This document shows positions 8,541 through 18,194 of a stretch of 64,000 nucleotides of DNA, piece after piece. Numbering within the stretch: position 1 is the stretch's first letter; each line of letters opens with the position of its first letter. Source of the DNA: Marinigracilibium pacificum (GTDB taxonomy: Bacteria; Bacteroidota; Bacteroidia; Cytophagales; Cyclobacteriaceae); NCBI RefSeq assembly GCF_012926615.1, contig NZ_JABBNU010000002.1, positions 1 to 64,000 of the forward strand, written 5' to 3'. A program made the position numbers and the translations under genes. The notes under the pieces are model-generated. The model was given only the letters and a program-made list of their open reading frames with translations, made no database searches and was not told where the DNA came from.

Positions 8541-9776
8541 ATGAAGTATTTATCTTCTTTCATTGCTGTAATTCTATTATGGTCATGTGTAAATGATGGA
8601 CCAAAAGACCCGGTTATACTTACCTTTAATACCTCAAATGAAATTCCTGTTTCAGGAAACGAAATCCTGATTGAAGGAACCAATTTTCAACTTATTGATA
8701 AGGCCGAGCTAAATGGTAACCAGTTATCAGTTGTTTCAAGGAATAATGAGCAAATAATATTTAAAATTGATAACGGAGTTGGCTCTGGTAACCTTGTAGT
8801 TTACTATACCCAGGAAGATCAACAGTTAGATAAAACATTTTTTATAAAAGTTTTAGACAATCAATTTTCTACAATTGACTTTAATATTTCAAATCCTAAT
8901 ATAGTAGAGTTTTATTCTGAGAATTTTGGGCTGGCCAATGCTAATGGAAAAATATATAAAACTACAGATGGTGGAGTAACCTGGGATATAATTCTTGATA
9001 GAATGGGTATAGATCCGGCAGTGCCTTTCAGGGCCGTTAATGAAAACTTTATTGTAGTAAGATTATATAATTCTCCAGATTTTATTGTGAGTAAAGATGG
9101 TGGTCAAACCTGGAATGAATTTGATTCGTTTTCAAGCGAATATCGAGTTGAAAACTATTTAGCTTTAGGTACTGATTCAGTTATTGCAATTACTTCAAAT
9201 TCAGAGTTAGCAATAGGGAATGTATTCGTCTCTTCTAATTCTGGAAAGGATTTTACAAAGGTTAGCGAAATTGATATCGAATTGGCTAAAAGATTAAAGC
9301 CATTAGAAGTAATCGGTGATTTTGTATCTTTTTATAGGCCTGGATATTCAGTTATGCTTTATTCAGATGATTTTGGTCAGACGTGGAAAGAGGAAAACTT
9401 ACTTGTGCCACTTGATTCATATAAGCCTGCTATTGATTTTTTTAATAGAGATTTATTTTATGCTTATAAGCTGCCATTAATTGGTGTTTCTGATCCAGGG
9501 TTTGTAAAAACAGAAGATGGAGGCAGTAACTGGTCTGTATTGTTCAATTTTGAAGACATGGAAGAATACGATGTTGTAGGGGTAAAGGCCTATGATAAGG
9601 ATAATGTCGTTTTTGTAACCAAGGAAGGGGCTTATTATATAACCAATGATGGAGGGGTAACTTGGCGATTGTATTATTTGGATGCGTCCATTAGTACTCT
9701 TATATCCTTTAAAGGTCAATCGGCCTACTTCTGGCTTGGAGGGAAGATACTGAAAAAGACATTTGATATAAACTAA
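8541..9776 (+). CDS. Lipoprotein with IPT/TIG domain and BNR (sialidase-type) repeats
   Basis: The frame is open from 8511, but the ATG at 8541 gives a clean lipoprotein signal (MKYLSSFIAVILLWSC), making a product of 411 residues. An Ig-like IPT/TIG domain covers about residues 22-105 (PVILTFNTSNEIPVSG, IEGTNF). The rest is a beta-propeller-like region with repeated Asp-box/BNR motifs: TDGGVTWD, KDGGQTWNEF, DDFGQTWKE, EDGGSNWSV, NDGGVTWRL. This architecture is common in exported Bacteroidota proteins that bind surfaces or glycans. No catalytic residues were identified. A strong terminator follows within 10 bases of the stop. Confidence 0.85.
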   Translation: MKYLSSFIAVILLWSCVNDGPKDPVILTFNTSNEIPVSGNEILIEGTNFQLIDKAELNGNQLSVVSRNNEQIIFKIDNGVGSGNLVVYYTQEDQQLDKTFFIKVLDNQFSTIDFNISNPNIVEFYSENFGLANANGKIYKTTDGGVTWDIILDRMGIDPAVPFRAVNENFIVVRLYNSPDFIVSKDGGQTWNEFDSFSSEYRVENYLALGTDSVIAITSNSELAIGNVFVSSNSGKDFTKVSEIDIELAKRLKPLEVIGDFVSFYRPGYSVMLYSDDFGQTWKEENLLVPLDSYKPAIDFFNRDLFYAYKLPLIGVSDPGFVKTEDGGSNWSVLFNFEDMEEYDVVGVKAYDKDNVVFVTKEGAYYITNDGGVTWRLYYLDASISTLISFKGQSAYFWLGGKILKKTFDIN

Positions 9777-9782
9777 TCTAAG

Positions 9783-9807
9783 AGCCGGATTTTATCCGGC
9801 TTTTTTG
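9783..9807 (+). terminator. Rho-independent terminator
   Basis: AGCCGGAT (9783-9790) pairs with ATCCGGCT (9794-9801) around a 3-base loop, followed by a T run. It ends the BNR-lipoprotein transcript. Confidence 0.9.
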
Positions 9808-10385
9808 TTTTTATGTATTAATGTGTCGTTTTGAGCCAGAGTGTAATATAGATACATAAAACCTTATAAAGTAATGTGGTTTTTAGAGTTTTATTTTGCC
9901 CTAGTATTTTAAATTTAGTGTGATTATTGTTTTTAGTGGTTTTTATTATAATCAATAAAGCATGAATTTATGCATTTCATTATTTTTTAGGTTGTTTTTA
10001 TACCGTGTAATCTTATTTTTTTAATTTTTGTATACCAATCTTTTATGTTTTATTCAAATATTTATATTTAATAATGTTAAATTAATATTTTAAGTGTTAT
10101 TAAAATATGAAAACCTCTTATGGTTTGTTGATAAATATATAATTTCACCCCTTTTTTATTTAAATTCTATCATAATAGACTAATCAATTTTAGCTTATTT
10201 GAACTTTTTGTAAAAATTTATTGATAATTTTTTAATTCAGAATCATTCTCTACATTTGTTATAGATCAGAATTGATTATTTGGCTTAAGCTAAAAAATAG
10301 CAAATATTCTTTCATAAATCTGAAATCCGCGGTAGGGTTTGTGAAGGGTCTAACAAGAGATCAATTACCACTAATTAATTAAACA
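9808..10385. other. Long AT-rich leader/promoter region before the ammonium transporter gene
   Basis: Roughly 580 bases without a supported gene. The sequence is strongly AT-rich, with long T runs. It holds one good Bacteroidota-type -7 box (see the entry at 10251) and otherwise nothing I can name. Its length suggests a regulated promoter for the amt gene. Confidence 0.5.
10251..10258 (+). promoter_or_regulatory. Candidate -7 box (TAnnTTTG) for amt
   Basis: TACATTTG matches the Bacteroidota consensus TAnnTTTG exactly. No TTG is placed at the usual 17-23 base spacing upstream, so either the -33 element is weak or an activator helps. It lies about 125 bases before the amt start. Confidence 0.45.
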
Positions 10386-11762
10386 ATGGAGAATTTAAGC
10401 TCAAATGATTCATTACTTCATAGTGATGTATTGCAAGATACTATTGGGGTAATGGCAGATAGTGTGATGGCTGCGTCCGGAGATGCGGCTACTACCGTGG
10501 AACCAGCAGTTGAAACTGTTATGGCATCAGCTCAGGAATTAGGTGATGTACTTTTAACTACCAACAACCTTTGGATGATTGTGGCTACAGCACTGGTGTT
10601 TTTAATGCACCTTGGTTTTGCTGGTGTTGAAGCAGGTTTTACACAGTCAAAAAACACTGTTAATATCTTATTTAAAAATACTTTGACTCCTGTTATAGGT
10701 ATTTTAACGTTTGCACTGATGGGTTTTAACCTGATGTATCCGGGTTTTGAAACTCCGGGTTGGTTTGGCTTCTCAGGTTTCTGGATTGATAGTCCTGCGA
10801 ATGGAATTACAGCTGAATATGCATCTGGTGGTTATACCTACTGGACAGACTTTTTGTTTCAGGCAATGTTTGCCGCTACTGCTGCAACAATAGTTTCGGG
10901 AGCTGTTGCTGAAAGAATTAAGCTTAGTGCTTATCTTATTTTTACAATTTTGTTTGTTGGCCTCGTGTACCCAATTATTGGTTCATGGAAATGGGGTGGA
11001 GGAGCTTTGGATGCTCTAGGTTTTTATGATTTTGCCGGTTCAACTTTAGTTCACTCTGTAGGTGGATGGGGCGCCTTAGCCGGTATTTTAGTGCTAGGCC
11101 CAAGAATAGGTAAATACATGAATGGAAAAGTAAATGATTTTCCTGGCTCAAGTGTTCCTTTGGCAACTATGGGTGTATTCTTGTTATGGTTCGGATGGTT
11201 CGGATTTAATGGTGGATCAGTACTTTCTGCAGACCCTGGGTTGGTGTCATATGTTTTAGTGACAACAAGTCTTGGTGCTTGTGCAGGTGCTATCGGCTCT
11301 TTTATCATGGCTCATATCGTATTTAAGCGAATGGATCTTGGAATGGTTTTAAATGGAGTACTTGCAGGTTTGGTGGCTGTTACAGCCGGAGCTGATGTGT
11401 TTAGTACTGCAGACGCAGTTATAGCTGGTTTTATTGGTGGCTTCCTTGTGGTGCTTTCAGCTGTTACTCTTGATAAGTTTAAGTTGGATGATGCTGTAGG
11501 TGCAGTATCTGTTCACTTAACAGTAGGTATCTGGGGTACTCTTGCTGTAGGAATCTTTGGTTCAAATGCTGACGGGGCAATGCCTTTCCTTCCTCAGCTT
11601 ATTGGTGTAGGTGTTTGTGGAGCAGCAGCATTCAGTTGTGCTTCTATTATTTTCCTTGTGCTAAAATATACTATTGGTATCAGGGTTTCTGAAGAACATG
11701 AACGTGAGGGTCTTGACTCACATGAGCATGGAATCAGAGGCTATACGATTATCCTCGAATAA
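10386..11762 (+). CDS. amt: Ammonium transporter (Amt/Mep/Rh family)
   Basis: This 458-residue inner-membrane channel moves NH3/NH4+ into the cell. After an Ala/Val-rich N-terminal leader of about 55 residues come eleven hydrophobic helices. The twin pore histidines are visible as His223 in STLVHSVGGWG and His377 in VSVHLTVGIWG. Other family landmarks are GFAGVEAGFTQ, AERIKLSAY and the C-terminal tail EHGIRGY. No PII (glnK) gene is adjacent. An outer-membrane porin gene follows 116 bases downstream, a pairing that suggests joint uptake across both membranes. The tail length is enough for PII contact. Confidence 0.96.
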   Translation: MENLSSNDSLLHSDVLQDTIGVMADSVMAASGDAATTVEPAVETVMASAQELGDVLLTTNNLWMIVATALVFLMHLGFAGVEAGFTQSKNTVNILFKNTLTPVIGILTFALMGFNLMYPGFETPGWFGFSGFWIDSPANGITAEYASGGYTYWTDFLFQAMFAATAATIVSGAVAERIKLSAYLIFTILFVGLVYPIIGSWKWGGGALDALGFYDFAGSTLVHSVGGWGALAGILVLGPRIGKYMNGKVNDFPGSSVPLATMGVFLLWFGWFGFNGGSVLSADPGLVSYVLVTTSLGACAGAIGSFIMAHIVFKRMDLGMVLNGVLAGLVAVTAGADVFSTADAVIAGFIGGFLVVLSAVTLDKFKLDDAVGAVSVHLTVGIWGTLAVGIFGSNADGAMPFLPQLIGVGVCGAAAFSCASIIFLVLKYTIGIRVSEEHEREGLDSHEHGIRGYTIILE

Positions 11763-11785
11763 TATCCTTTTAATTAATAAAAAGA

Positions 11786-11841
11786 CCCAGCAGAGCTGCC
11801 ACTCTGCCGGGCATTAAAACAAGTTGTTCTGCTGCAACAAC
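11786..11841 (+). promoter_or_regulatory. Two tandem hairpins between amt and porin genes
   Basis: The first hairpin pairs CCCAGCAGAG (11786-11795) with CTCTGCCGGG (11802-11811), with one A/C mismatch. The second pairs GTTGTT (11823-11828) with AACAAC (11836-11841). Neither is followed by a T run, so they look more like mRNA-stabilising or attenuating structures between two co-transcribed genes than a full terminator. Confidence 0.5.
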
Positions 11842-11878
11842 AGAAAACTAATGTTCAATTCAAAGTACGTCTAAGTCG

Positions 11879-12928
11879 ATGAAAAATGCAACTTTACTAT
11901 TATTAACAATGTTCCTGGTTAATACTGCCATATTTGCCCAGGACACAGAGATTGTTGAAGAAATGAAATCTGCAGGATTGCAGATATCCGGTTCTGCCGA
12001 TATTTATTATAAATATGACTTCTCAGGGGAATCAAATGTCCCAACAAGTTTCGCAGATGTTCAAAATTCAATAGCAATTGGTATGCTTGATATAGGGCTT
12101 TCTCATTCCACCGGAAAAGTCTCATTTGTAGGAGAATTTTCCTTTGGTCCAAGAAGCTTTAAGTCAATTCCTACTCTAGAAGATGGATCAGGAACAGACA
12201 GATATATAAATATTCAAAATCTGTATATGAGCTATGCACTTACAGATAAATTAACACTTACCGGTGGGTATATGGGTACTTTTGTAGGGTACGAGGTAAT
12301 TTCACCAGCTGGCAATTTTAACTACAGCACATCATATTTATTTACTAACGGACCATTCCAGAATGCTGGTTTTAAAGCTGAATATGCTTTTTCAGATAAA
12401 TTTAGTTTGATGGCGGGTATTTTTAATGACTGGAATGTTTATGAAGATAATAATGGTGTGACGGATTTTGGGGCTCAGCTTTATGTCTCTCCTGTTGAAG
12501 GGTGGGATGTTTATATTAACTATTTAAATGGCTCTCCATCGGGTTCGGTTCTTGATTTAACTACTGGTTTTCAGATTACCGATGCCTTTTATCTTGGAGC
12601 TAATGCTGCAACTTATTCAGCTGACGGAATTGATGCAGGTGGATATTCAGGTGTAGCACTTTATCCTCAATATTCATTTTCTGATAAGGTGTCTGTAGGG
12701 TACCGAGGTGAGTTTTTCTCTTTTAAAGAGTATGTCTCTGAAGGTGTTACAATCCCATCAGAAAGTGTATTCTCCAGCACCCTTACATTAAATTATTACA
12801 GTGGACCAATGACTTTCTTAACTGAAGTAAGGTTTGATAATGCTGAAAACGAGTGGTTTGTTGATGGTGATGTGGATCCATCCAAATCTGCCTCTCAATT
12901 ATTATTTGCGGCCATTTATTCTTTTTAA
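11879..12928 (+). CDS. Outer-membrane beta-barrel porin paired with Amt
   Basis: This 349-residue protein has a signal peptide (MKNATLLLLTMFLVNTAIFAQ). The mature part is built from alternating aromatic and polar beta strands and ends in Phe (IYSF), as expected for an outer-membrane barrel. Stretches such as ISGSADIYYKYDF and NIQNLYMSYALTDKLTLTGG are typical of the beta-barrel OmpL-like/porin family of Bacteroidota. It probably lets small solutes pass. Its position directly behind amt suggests a role linked to nitrogen supply, which is inference. A perfect hairpin terminator follows. Confidence 0.82.
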   Translation: MKNATLLLLTMFLVNTAIFAQDTEIVEEMKSAGLQISGSADIYYKYDFSGESNVPTSFADVQNSIAIGMLDIGLSHSTGKVSFVGEFSFGPRSFKSIPTLEDGSGTDRYINIQNLYMSYALTDKLTLTGGYMGTFVGYEVISPAGNFNYSTSYLFTNGPFQNAGFKAEYAFSDKFSLMAGIFNDWNVYEDNNGVTDFGAQLYVSPVEGWDVYINYLNGSPSGSVLDLTTGFQITDAFYLGANAATYSADGIDAGGYSGVALYPQYSFSDKVSVGYRGEFFSFKEYVSEGVTIPSESVFSSTLTLNYYSGPMTFLTEVRFDNAENEWFVDGDVDPSKSASQLLFAAIYSF

Positions 12929-12940
12929 TACCAATTTTTG

Positions 12941-12973
12941 GATGTCGGAGATTTCTTTCTCCGACATCTTTAT
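12941..12973 (+). terminator. Rho-independent terminator after the porin gene
   Basis: An 11-bp perfect stem pairs GATGTCGGAGA (12941-12951) with TCTCCGACATC (12958-12968) around 6 bases, followed by TTTATTT. Because this hairpin overlaps 12938-12970, an ATG at 12938 is not a credible start for the next gene. Confidence 0.85.
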
Positions 12974-12997
12974 TTACTTATCTTAAACTTTCAAGCC

Positions 12998-13519
12998 ATG
13001 TTGTCATTACTGTTAACTTCAATATTAATTCTTGGGTCCTGGACTAATGCCGACCGGTCTGGTGAAAATATGCTTTCTGATACTGTTTATATTCAGTCTG
13101 GCGATTCTATTTCTTTAGAAAGTAAATTCAAATCATTTCGAAAGAACAGGAATAAGGAATCTGACAACTTTAAAGTATTAGTTGCCGATTACGATTCTTC
13201 ATATTTCAGTTTTATAGATGGTTATTTTCTTAAATCTCAAATCCTTGTAGGTAAAAGGGTTGTAGGGGCAATAAGATATCATGTGACCTTAACAAACAAT
13301 AATGGAAAAGTGATTTTGTTGCTGGATAATCCGACTTTTCTACCTTATTCTAAAAACAGATTTGGTAAAATGGAGCCGGATTATGGTCGTGAAATGTCTT
13401 TGTCAATGCTAGAGTCTAGCAGAATGAATACTGATTTAATCGATGAAATAAAAGATTCTTACAATATAACCTCAGTCGAGTACCTTGAAAAAGTAAAGGC
13501 TATGATCTTAGGGGGTTAA
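12998..13519 (+). CDS. Hypothetical exported protein (possibly DUF4468-like)
   Basis: The frame is open from 12938, but that start falls in the preceding terminator. ATG at 12998 gives a hydrophobic signal (MLSLLLTSILILGSW) and a 173-residue product. A central stretch (GKRVVGAIRYHVTLTNNNGKV) looks like the TBP-like DUF4468 fold seen in small secreted Bacteroidota proteins, but the match is loose. No catalytic motif is visible. It is convergent with the polyphosphate kinase gene, with only 9 bases between the stops. Confidence 0.6.
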   Translation: MLSLLLTSILILGSWTNADRSGENMLSDTVYIQSGDSISLESKFKSFRKNRNKESDNFKVLVADYDSSYFSFIDGYFLKSQILVGKRVVGAIRYHVTLTNNNGKVILLLDNPTFLPYSKNRFGKMEPDYGREMSLSMLESSRMNTDLIDEIKDSYNITSVEYLEKVKAMILGG

Positions 13520-13528
13520 GCCATATAA

Positions 13529-14407
13529 TTATTCGTTTTCTAATTGGTTTTTATAATCATCCAGATTGCGTTTTATTTCCTCAGGTAGTTCAGGTTCTTG
13601 TATGTCTTTATATTCTTTGAGTTCATCATACATGATATCTGCAACAATTAGCCTGGCGGCATCTTTACTGTCAGAAGGAATTATATACCAGGGAGCGTGC
13701 TCTGTTGAAGTGTTGTTAATAGCCTCTTCAAAGCATTGCTGATAATTGTCCCAAAGCTTCCTTTCTTTTAAATCGTCAGGAGAGAATTTCCAGTTTTTCT
13801 CGCGTTTTTCAAGCCTTCGCAATAACCTGTCCTTTTGTTCTCGTTTTGACAGATGAAGGAAGAATTTGAAAATGATAGTGCCGTTTTGTGCAATATGCTT
13901 TTCGAAATTGTTAATCTGCTCAAATCTTTGATTCCAGAATTCATCGGTTATATCGTCAACTGAATTAATATGAGGGAGGTTTTCACCAAGAATATATTCA
14001 GGATGCACTCTTGTCACAATCACATTTTCGTAATGTGTTCTATTGAAAACAGAGAATTTTCCTCTTGCTGGTAATGCAATATAATGCCTCCATAGGTAAT
14101 CGTGCTTTTTCTCCAGATCGGTAGGTGATTTAAAGCTATGAACAACCACGCCTCTGGAATTAAAGTCTTTAAACACTTCGCGGATAAGACTGTCTTTACC
14201 TGCTGTATCTATGCCTTGAAGACAAACTAATACTGAGTACTTTCCATGCGCATACAGGGTGTCTTGAAATTCCCCTAGTTTTTCTCTTGTGTCTTCAAGT
14301 TCTTTTTTCAGAGTCTCTTCATCTGTATCGAGAGTCTCTAGTGTTGCTATATCTTTTAAATTGATTTTTTCGCTTACTCTGAAGTCTTTACTTTTAATTT
14401 TTTTCAT
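13529..14407 (-). CDS. ppk2: Polyphosphate kinase 2 family protein
   Basis: This 292-residue cytoplasmic kinase uses polyphosphate to phosphorylate nucleotides. Walker A is GIDTAGKD at residues 65-72, Walker B-type FNRTHYENV lies at 121-129, and the basic lid (RRLEKREKNWKFSPDDLKER) is complete. Length and motifs fit the short single-domain PPK2 group. Related Cytophagales enzymes act on AMP and ADP, but nucleotide preference cannot be settled by eye. It is a single gene in the minus direction, convergent with the small exported protein. Confidence 0.92.
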   Translation of the reverse strand: MKKIKSKDFRVSEKINLKDIATLETLDTDEETLKKELEDTREKLGEFQDTLYAHGKYSVLVCLQGIDTAGKDSLIREVFKDFNSRGVVVHSFKSPTDLEKKHDYLWRHYIALPARGKFSVFNRTHYENVIVTRVHPEYILGENLPHINSVDDITDEFWNQRFEQINNFEKHIAQNGTIIFKFFLHLSKREQKDRLLRRLEKREKNWKFSPDDLKERKLWDNYQQCFEEAINNTSTEHAPWYIIPSDSKDAARLIVADIMYDELKEYKDIQEPELPEEIKRNLDDYKNQLENE

Positions 14408-14479
14408 ATTTAATGTCTTGATAGCTATTGAATATAAAAATAAATATCCGTATCCGTTATGCTTGTTGTAGAATAAAAT

Positions 14480-14510
14480 AAAAAAATACCCTGACGAAAC
14501 CGCCAGGGTA
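14480..14510 (-). terminator. Rho-independent terminator of the TonB receptor operon
   Basis: TACCCTG (14487-14493) pairs with CAGGGTA (14504-14510). Read on the minus strand, the stem is followed by a T run. It lies 36 bases beyond the stop of the receptor gene ending at 14546. Confidence 0.85.
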
Positions 14511-14545
14511 AAACCAAATTGAATCCTCTTATTTATTATACCGAA

Positions 14546-17056
14546 TCAGTCTTTTTTCCAGTCAAGATTGATTTTAAGTTCAGCGTTGAATAGCCTGCCT
14601 ATCATTGGCGAACCAACAAATTCTCTTTGTTCGGTGTTAAATAAATTAGTAACTGATGCTCCAAACTGAAATGTGTTGCTGATTTTATAACCTGCTGATA
14701 CATCAACAGTAGTAAATCCGCCAAGTGGGCCATAGTTATATAGGAAACCAGGCTCTCTTGTGCCAGCACCATCAGCGGTAGCTTTTTGCTGACCAGAGAT
14801 GAAGTCGTATTCTGGAACTATACGAATGTTTAGAGACGCAGAAAGTTTGTTGTTAAGTAAGTTAACTGCTGAGAAATTAAAGCTAGCTCTGTGGTTTGGA
14901 GCATTTAATGTTCTTAAAGATGCTCTTGTTTCAGGAGTCAGGCTTTCCAATGCAGGGTCATCTTCAAACTTTTCTTCATCAGTAATGTCAGAGTTAAAGT
15001 ACATGTATTTAGCTGCTACGCTGAAGTTATTATTGATGAAATATGTTAATCCGATATCAGATCCATAAGATGAAACTTCACCATAGTTCAAGTAAGTGAT
15101 ATGCAGATTTCCGTATTCTGCAGGAATTTCAGTATCACCTTTTTTAATGATTTGCTCACCTGTAATATTTAAATCAGCAACGTTTACTGAGAATAACCTT
15201 ACTGCCGGGCTTAGGAAGTCTCTACTTTTTGAGTACCAAGAAGTGAAATCAACTGCAAGTTTATCACCAAGTAGTCCTTTATATCCAAATTCAAAAGTAT
15301 TTACTTTTTCAGGTTTTAATGGATCGATTGTTCTTTCTTCGCCATAAACAACTGATCCGTCAATTAGGCTTTGGGTAAATTCAACTGTAGTTAAACCTTC
15401 GCCGCTCCCGATGATTGCACCACCTGCAAAAGGGAATAAAAATTGCATGTACTGAATTGATGGAGCAGCGTATGCACGACTGTAGGTCAATCTGAAGTTT
15501 CCTCTTCCTGCTTTTGCAGTCATGGCTAGTCTAGGGCTAAATTGAAGGTCATAATATTCATGCTTGTCAACTCTGGCCGCTCCGACAAACTTGAAAATAT
15601 CTCCTATAGGTTTTTCTAATTGAACAACCGCGCCATATTGACTGATTTTTATTGGACCATCGGTGTCATAAAGGTAAGTGCCTTCACTATCTGCAACATC
15701 TCTCTGGTAGTTTGCTCCTACTACGAAGTAAAAATCATCACCAAAAGTATTGTTGTACTGTACTTCAGCATTGAATCTCTGGCTTTTGTCAACGAAGCCC
15801 GGGAATCCTAACCCTCCTTCTTCAACAGGTAACAGTGATTTTCTTTTTGCTTCGGCTTCAGTTTCGCCACCTGCTAATAATGCATGGTAGTTATTAGTTC
15901 TTCCATTTATTTGGTAGGTGTAACCTGCATCATTCCAAGTGTTATATACAGTTGCATACCAGTGGTCTGATACAAGTCTTGCATTTAGGTATTTAAAGTT
16001 CCAACCATCGATTTGGTTTCTTCCAAGGTTGGTTACTCCAATATTTGAGCCTTCGCCATATCCATAGTCTAATATGATATCAGTTGAATTATTTAGCTCG
16101 TAATAAAGGGCAGCATTATATCTAAGGATTTCAAAGTCAAAGTCCGGATCCAGTTCAGGTTGAGCACCGGCAGTTGGAGTATAAACTGTGTCGATAAACT
16201 CGAAATCTTTTCCTTTTGTGTATTCAAAGTTTACTTTAAACGAAAGTGGACTTTCTCCAATTACCTGTGCGTGCCTTCCTCTTACTGAAAACTGGCTTTG
16301 ATTACCGCCTCCTAGAACTAATGTAGTTCCTTCAGATGATCGAGGATCTTTAGTAATTGTATTTACAACACCAGCATGAGCATTAGGTCCGTAAAGTGCT
16401 GATGCCGGACCAACAATAACTTCCATTCGCTCGATATCTTCTTTTATTATTGTATTGTAAACACCTGCAGGAAGTCCAGTTCCTCCAGGTAGCATGCCGT
16501 TTCGGCCATCATTTAACTGTAGCATTCTAACGTTAAATGCAGAGTTGAATCCTCTGGCATTGATTCCAACGCCAAGTACACCTGATCGAACTACTTCAAT
16601 TCCTTGAACTTTGTTAAGAAATTCACCAACATTGTATGTAGGCATTAAATCAAGATCATCTGAGTCAATTACTGAAATTGAAGCAGGTGCTTCAGTGATC
16701 TTTTCAGGTTTACGTGTTACAGAAACAACAACTTCATTCATTTGCTGAATAGATTGAGTCATGCTAATGGTTCCGATATTTGTGTCACTACCTCCATTTA
16801 CATTTTTTGTAAAAGTTTCATAACCAATAAATGTGAACATTAACGAGACGTCGTTGTCGTCTGAGACTTTTATGGCAAATGTTCCATCCGGTTCTGTTAC
16901 TACACCAGTTGTTGTGTTTTGGATGATAACATTTACGCCGACCATTCCCTGGCCATCTTCTTTATCGACAACCTTTCCGCTGACCGTATACTGGGCCAGA
17001 AGAGGCTGAAGGCCTGTTGCAATAAACAGGCATAATATGAGTAATTTGTTTTTCAT
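14546..17056 (-). CDS. TonB-dependent outer-membrane receptor with carboxypeptidase-regulatory-like domain
   Basis: This 836-residue receptor has a signal peptide (...LQPLLAQ, residues 1-21). A carboxypeptidase-regulatory-like beta sandwich covers about 23-105 (YTVSGKVVDKEDGQGMVGVNV). The plug domain covers about 115-235 (VTRKPEKITEAPASISVI, VGPASALYGPNAHAGVVN), and a long beta barrel ends in NLDWKKD. The short plug and lack of a SusD partner argue for a siderophore, vitamin or lipid-type ligand rather than a SusC glycan system. The ligand cannot be told. An exported alpha/beta hydrolase gene lies 41 bases upstream in the same operon and might process the ligand. Confidence 0.92.
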   Translation of the reverse strand: MKNKLLILCLFIATGLQPLLAQYTVSGKVVDKEDGQGMVGVNVIIQNTTTGVVTEPDGTFAIKVSDDNDVSLMFTFIGYETFTKNVNGGSDTNIGTISMTQSIQQMNEVVVSVTRKPEKITEAPASISVIDSDDLDLMPTYNVGEFLNKVQGIEVVRSGVLGVGINARGFNSAFNVRMLQLNDGRNGMLPGGTGLPAGVYNTIIKEDIERMEVIVGPASALYGPNAHAGVVNTITKDPRSSEGTTLVLGGGNQSQFSVRGRHAQVIGESPLSFKVNFEYTKGKDFEFIDTVYTPTAGAQPELDPDFDFEILRYNAALYYELNNSTDIILDYGYGEGSNIGVTNLGRNQIDGWNFKYLNARLVSDHWYATVYNTWNDAGYTYQINGRTNNYHALLAGGETEAEAKRKSLLPVEEGGLGFPGFVDKSQRFNAEVQYNNTFGDDFYFVVGANYQRDVADSEGTYLYDTDGPIKISQYGAVVQLEKPIGDIFKFVGAARVDKHEYYDLQFSPRLAMTAKAGRGNFRLTYSRAYAAPSIQYMQFLFPFAGGAIIGSGEGLTTVEFTQSLIDGSVVYGEERTIDPLKPEKVNTFEFGYKGLLGDKLAVDFTSWYSKSRDFLSPAVRLFSVNVADLNITGEQIIKKGDTEIPAEYGNLHITYLNYGEVSSYGSDIGLTYFINNNFSVAAKYMYFNSDITDEEKFEDDPALESLTPETRASLRTLNAPNHRASFNFSAVNLLNNKLSASLNIRIVPEYDFISGQQKATADGAGTREPGFLYNYGPLGGFTTVDVSAGYKISNTFQFGASVTNLFNTEQREFVGSPMIGRLFNAELKINLDWKKD

Positions 17057-17097
17057 GGTTTAATCGGGTTGAGTTTTCTGGATGTTATTTTAGTTTT

Positions 17098-18027
17098 TCA
17101 GTTTATAAAATTTATTATAAGGTTGTTAGTTAATTCTGGTTGTTCGAAATGCACAAAGTGTCCGGCCTGATCAATTAATTGAATGTTAACATCTTTGATT
17201 TGTTTCTGGGCATTAGATGCCAATGACTCAATAGTTTGATCTGGGTGCAGGTATTTGTTCGGGATTAGTTTGTCTTGTTTTCCATAGATTAAAAGAACAG
17301 GCTGACTCAATTCACTCAGTTTGTCAAAAACAGGTTCATTTACCATTCCTTTTATTCCCTGAGTAACTGTATGGCAGTAATTCATGAAATCAGGTGAATT
17401 TTTAATAGTCATCCGATCTTCATACATGAATTCTGCCTCTTCAGGCATTTCATAAAAATTTAGAGAAAGGTTTACTTTGTATTGCTCATCGCTTACTGCA
17501 GCTGTTTGCTCTGGAGTAATTGCTCTGAACATGTTTTTTTCAACCTCAGAAAATGTTTCAATACCAGCAGGTGCTGTGAGGATTAATGATTTAACTCTTT
17601 CTTTATTTTCTAGAGCCATATGCATTGCAATCTGGGCTCCCATGGAGTGTCCGGCGATGCTAAACTCATTAATGTTTAATGAGTCCATAAGAGCGAAAAG
17701 GTGCTCTTTATGAAACGTCATGTCAGCATTAAACTGTCCCTTAGAGGATTTTCCATATCCTGGAAGGTCAATGACAATGCAGCGGAAATGGTTTTGTAAT
17801 TCTTTGATGTTTTTTTGCCAGGCTTTTGCATAACTGCCCATTCCATGAATAAATAATACTGGATGACCTTTGCCTAAGTCAGCATATGCTATTTCAATGC
17901 CGCTACCAACACTTTGTCTTTTCATCTCATAGGGGTATTCCAATTCCATAAAGGCATTTTGGGCATTAGTATTCATAATGCAAAAAATTAAAATTAATAC
18001 TGTAGATATATTCTTTAGCTTTGTCAA
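17098..18027 (-). CDS. Exported alpha/beta-fold hydrolase
   Basis: This 309-residue protein has a signal peptide (TVLILIFCIMNTNAQ). The alpha/beta hydrolase core is complete: oxyanion region FIHGMGSYAKAW, nucleophile elbow GHSMGA, acid in YGKQDKLIP and catalytic His in DQAGHFVHFEQP. It probably acts as a periplasmic or outer-membrane esterase or peptidase of the epoxide-hydrolase-like group; the substrate is unknown. It is the first gene of a two-gene unit with the TonB receptor, so substrate processing before or after import is a reasonable inference. Confidence 0.88.
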   Translation of the reverse strand: MTKLKNISTVLILIFCIMNTNAQNAFMELEYPYEMKRQSVGSGIEIAYADLGKGHPVLFIHGMGSYAKAWQKNIKELQNHFRCIVIDLPGYGKSSKGQFNADMTFHKEHLFALMDSLNINEFSIAGHSMGAQIAMHMALENKERVKSLILTAPAGIETFSEVEKNMFRAITPEQTAAVSDEQYKVNLSLNFYEMPEEAEFMYEDRMTIKNSPDFMNYCHTVTQGIKGMVNEPVFDKLSELSQPVLLIYGKQDKLIPNKYLHPDQTIESLASNAQKQIKDVNIQLIDQAGHFVHFEQPELTNNLIINFIN

Positions 18028-18194
18028 CTTCTTGGGTATTATTTTGCTGTGTATCGTTTTACTAATCTAATAGTGTGTTGTCGATACTAAATACCTATAA
18101 AAATTCTGTCGGGGTTGACTTTTGTGCTTTGCTTAATTAAAAAGTGCTAAATGTAAAAATTAAGCTAATTAATATATCTAAATTGTGGTGTTGA

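Noticed and set aside
12938-12997. Upstream ATG at 12938 as start of the small exported protein
   Set aside because: It lies inside the perfect 11-bp terminator of the porin gene; ATG at 12998 gives a proper signal peptide.
14546-17056. SusC-type glycan utilisation locus
   Set aside because: No SusD-like gene or glycoside hydrolase is adjacent to either TonB receptor in the window.
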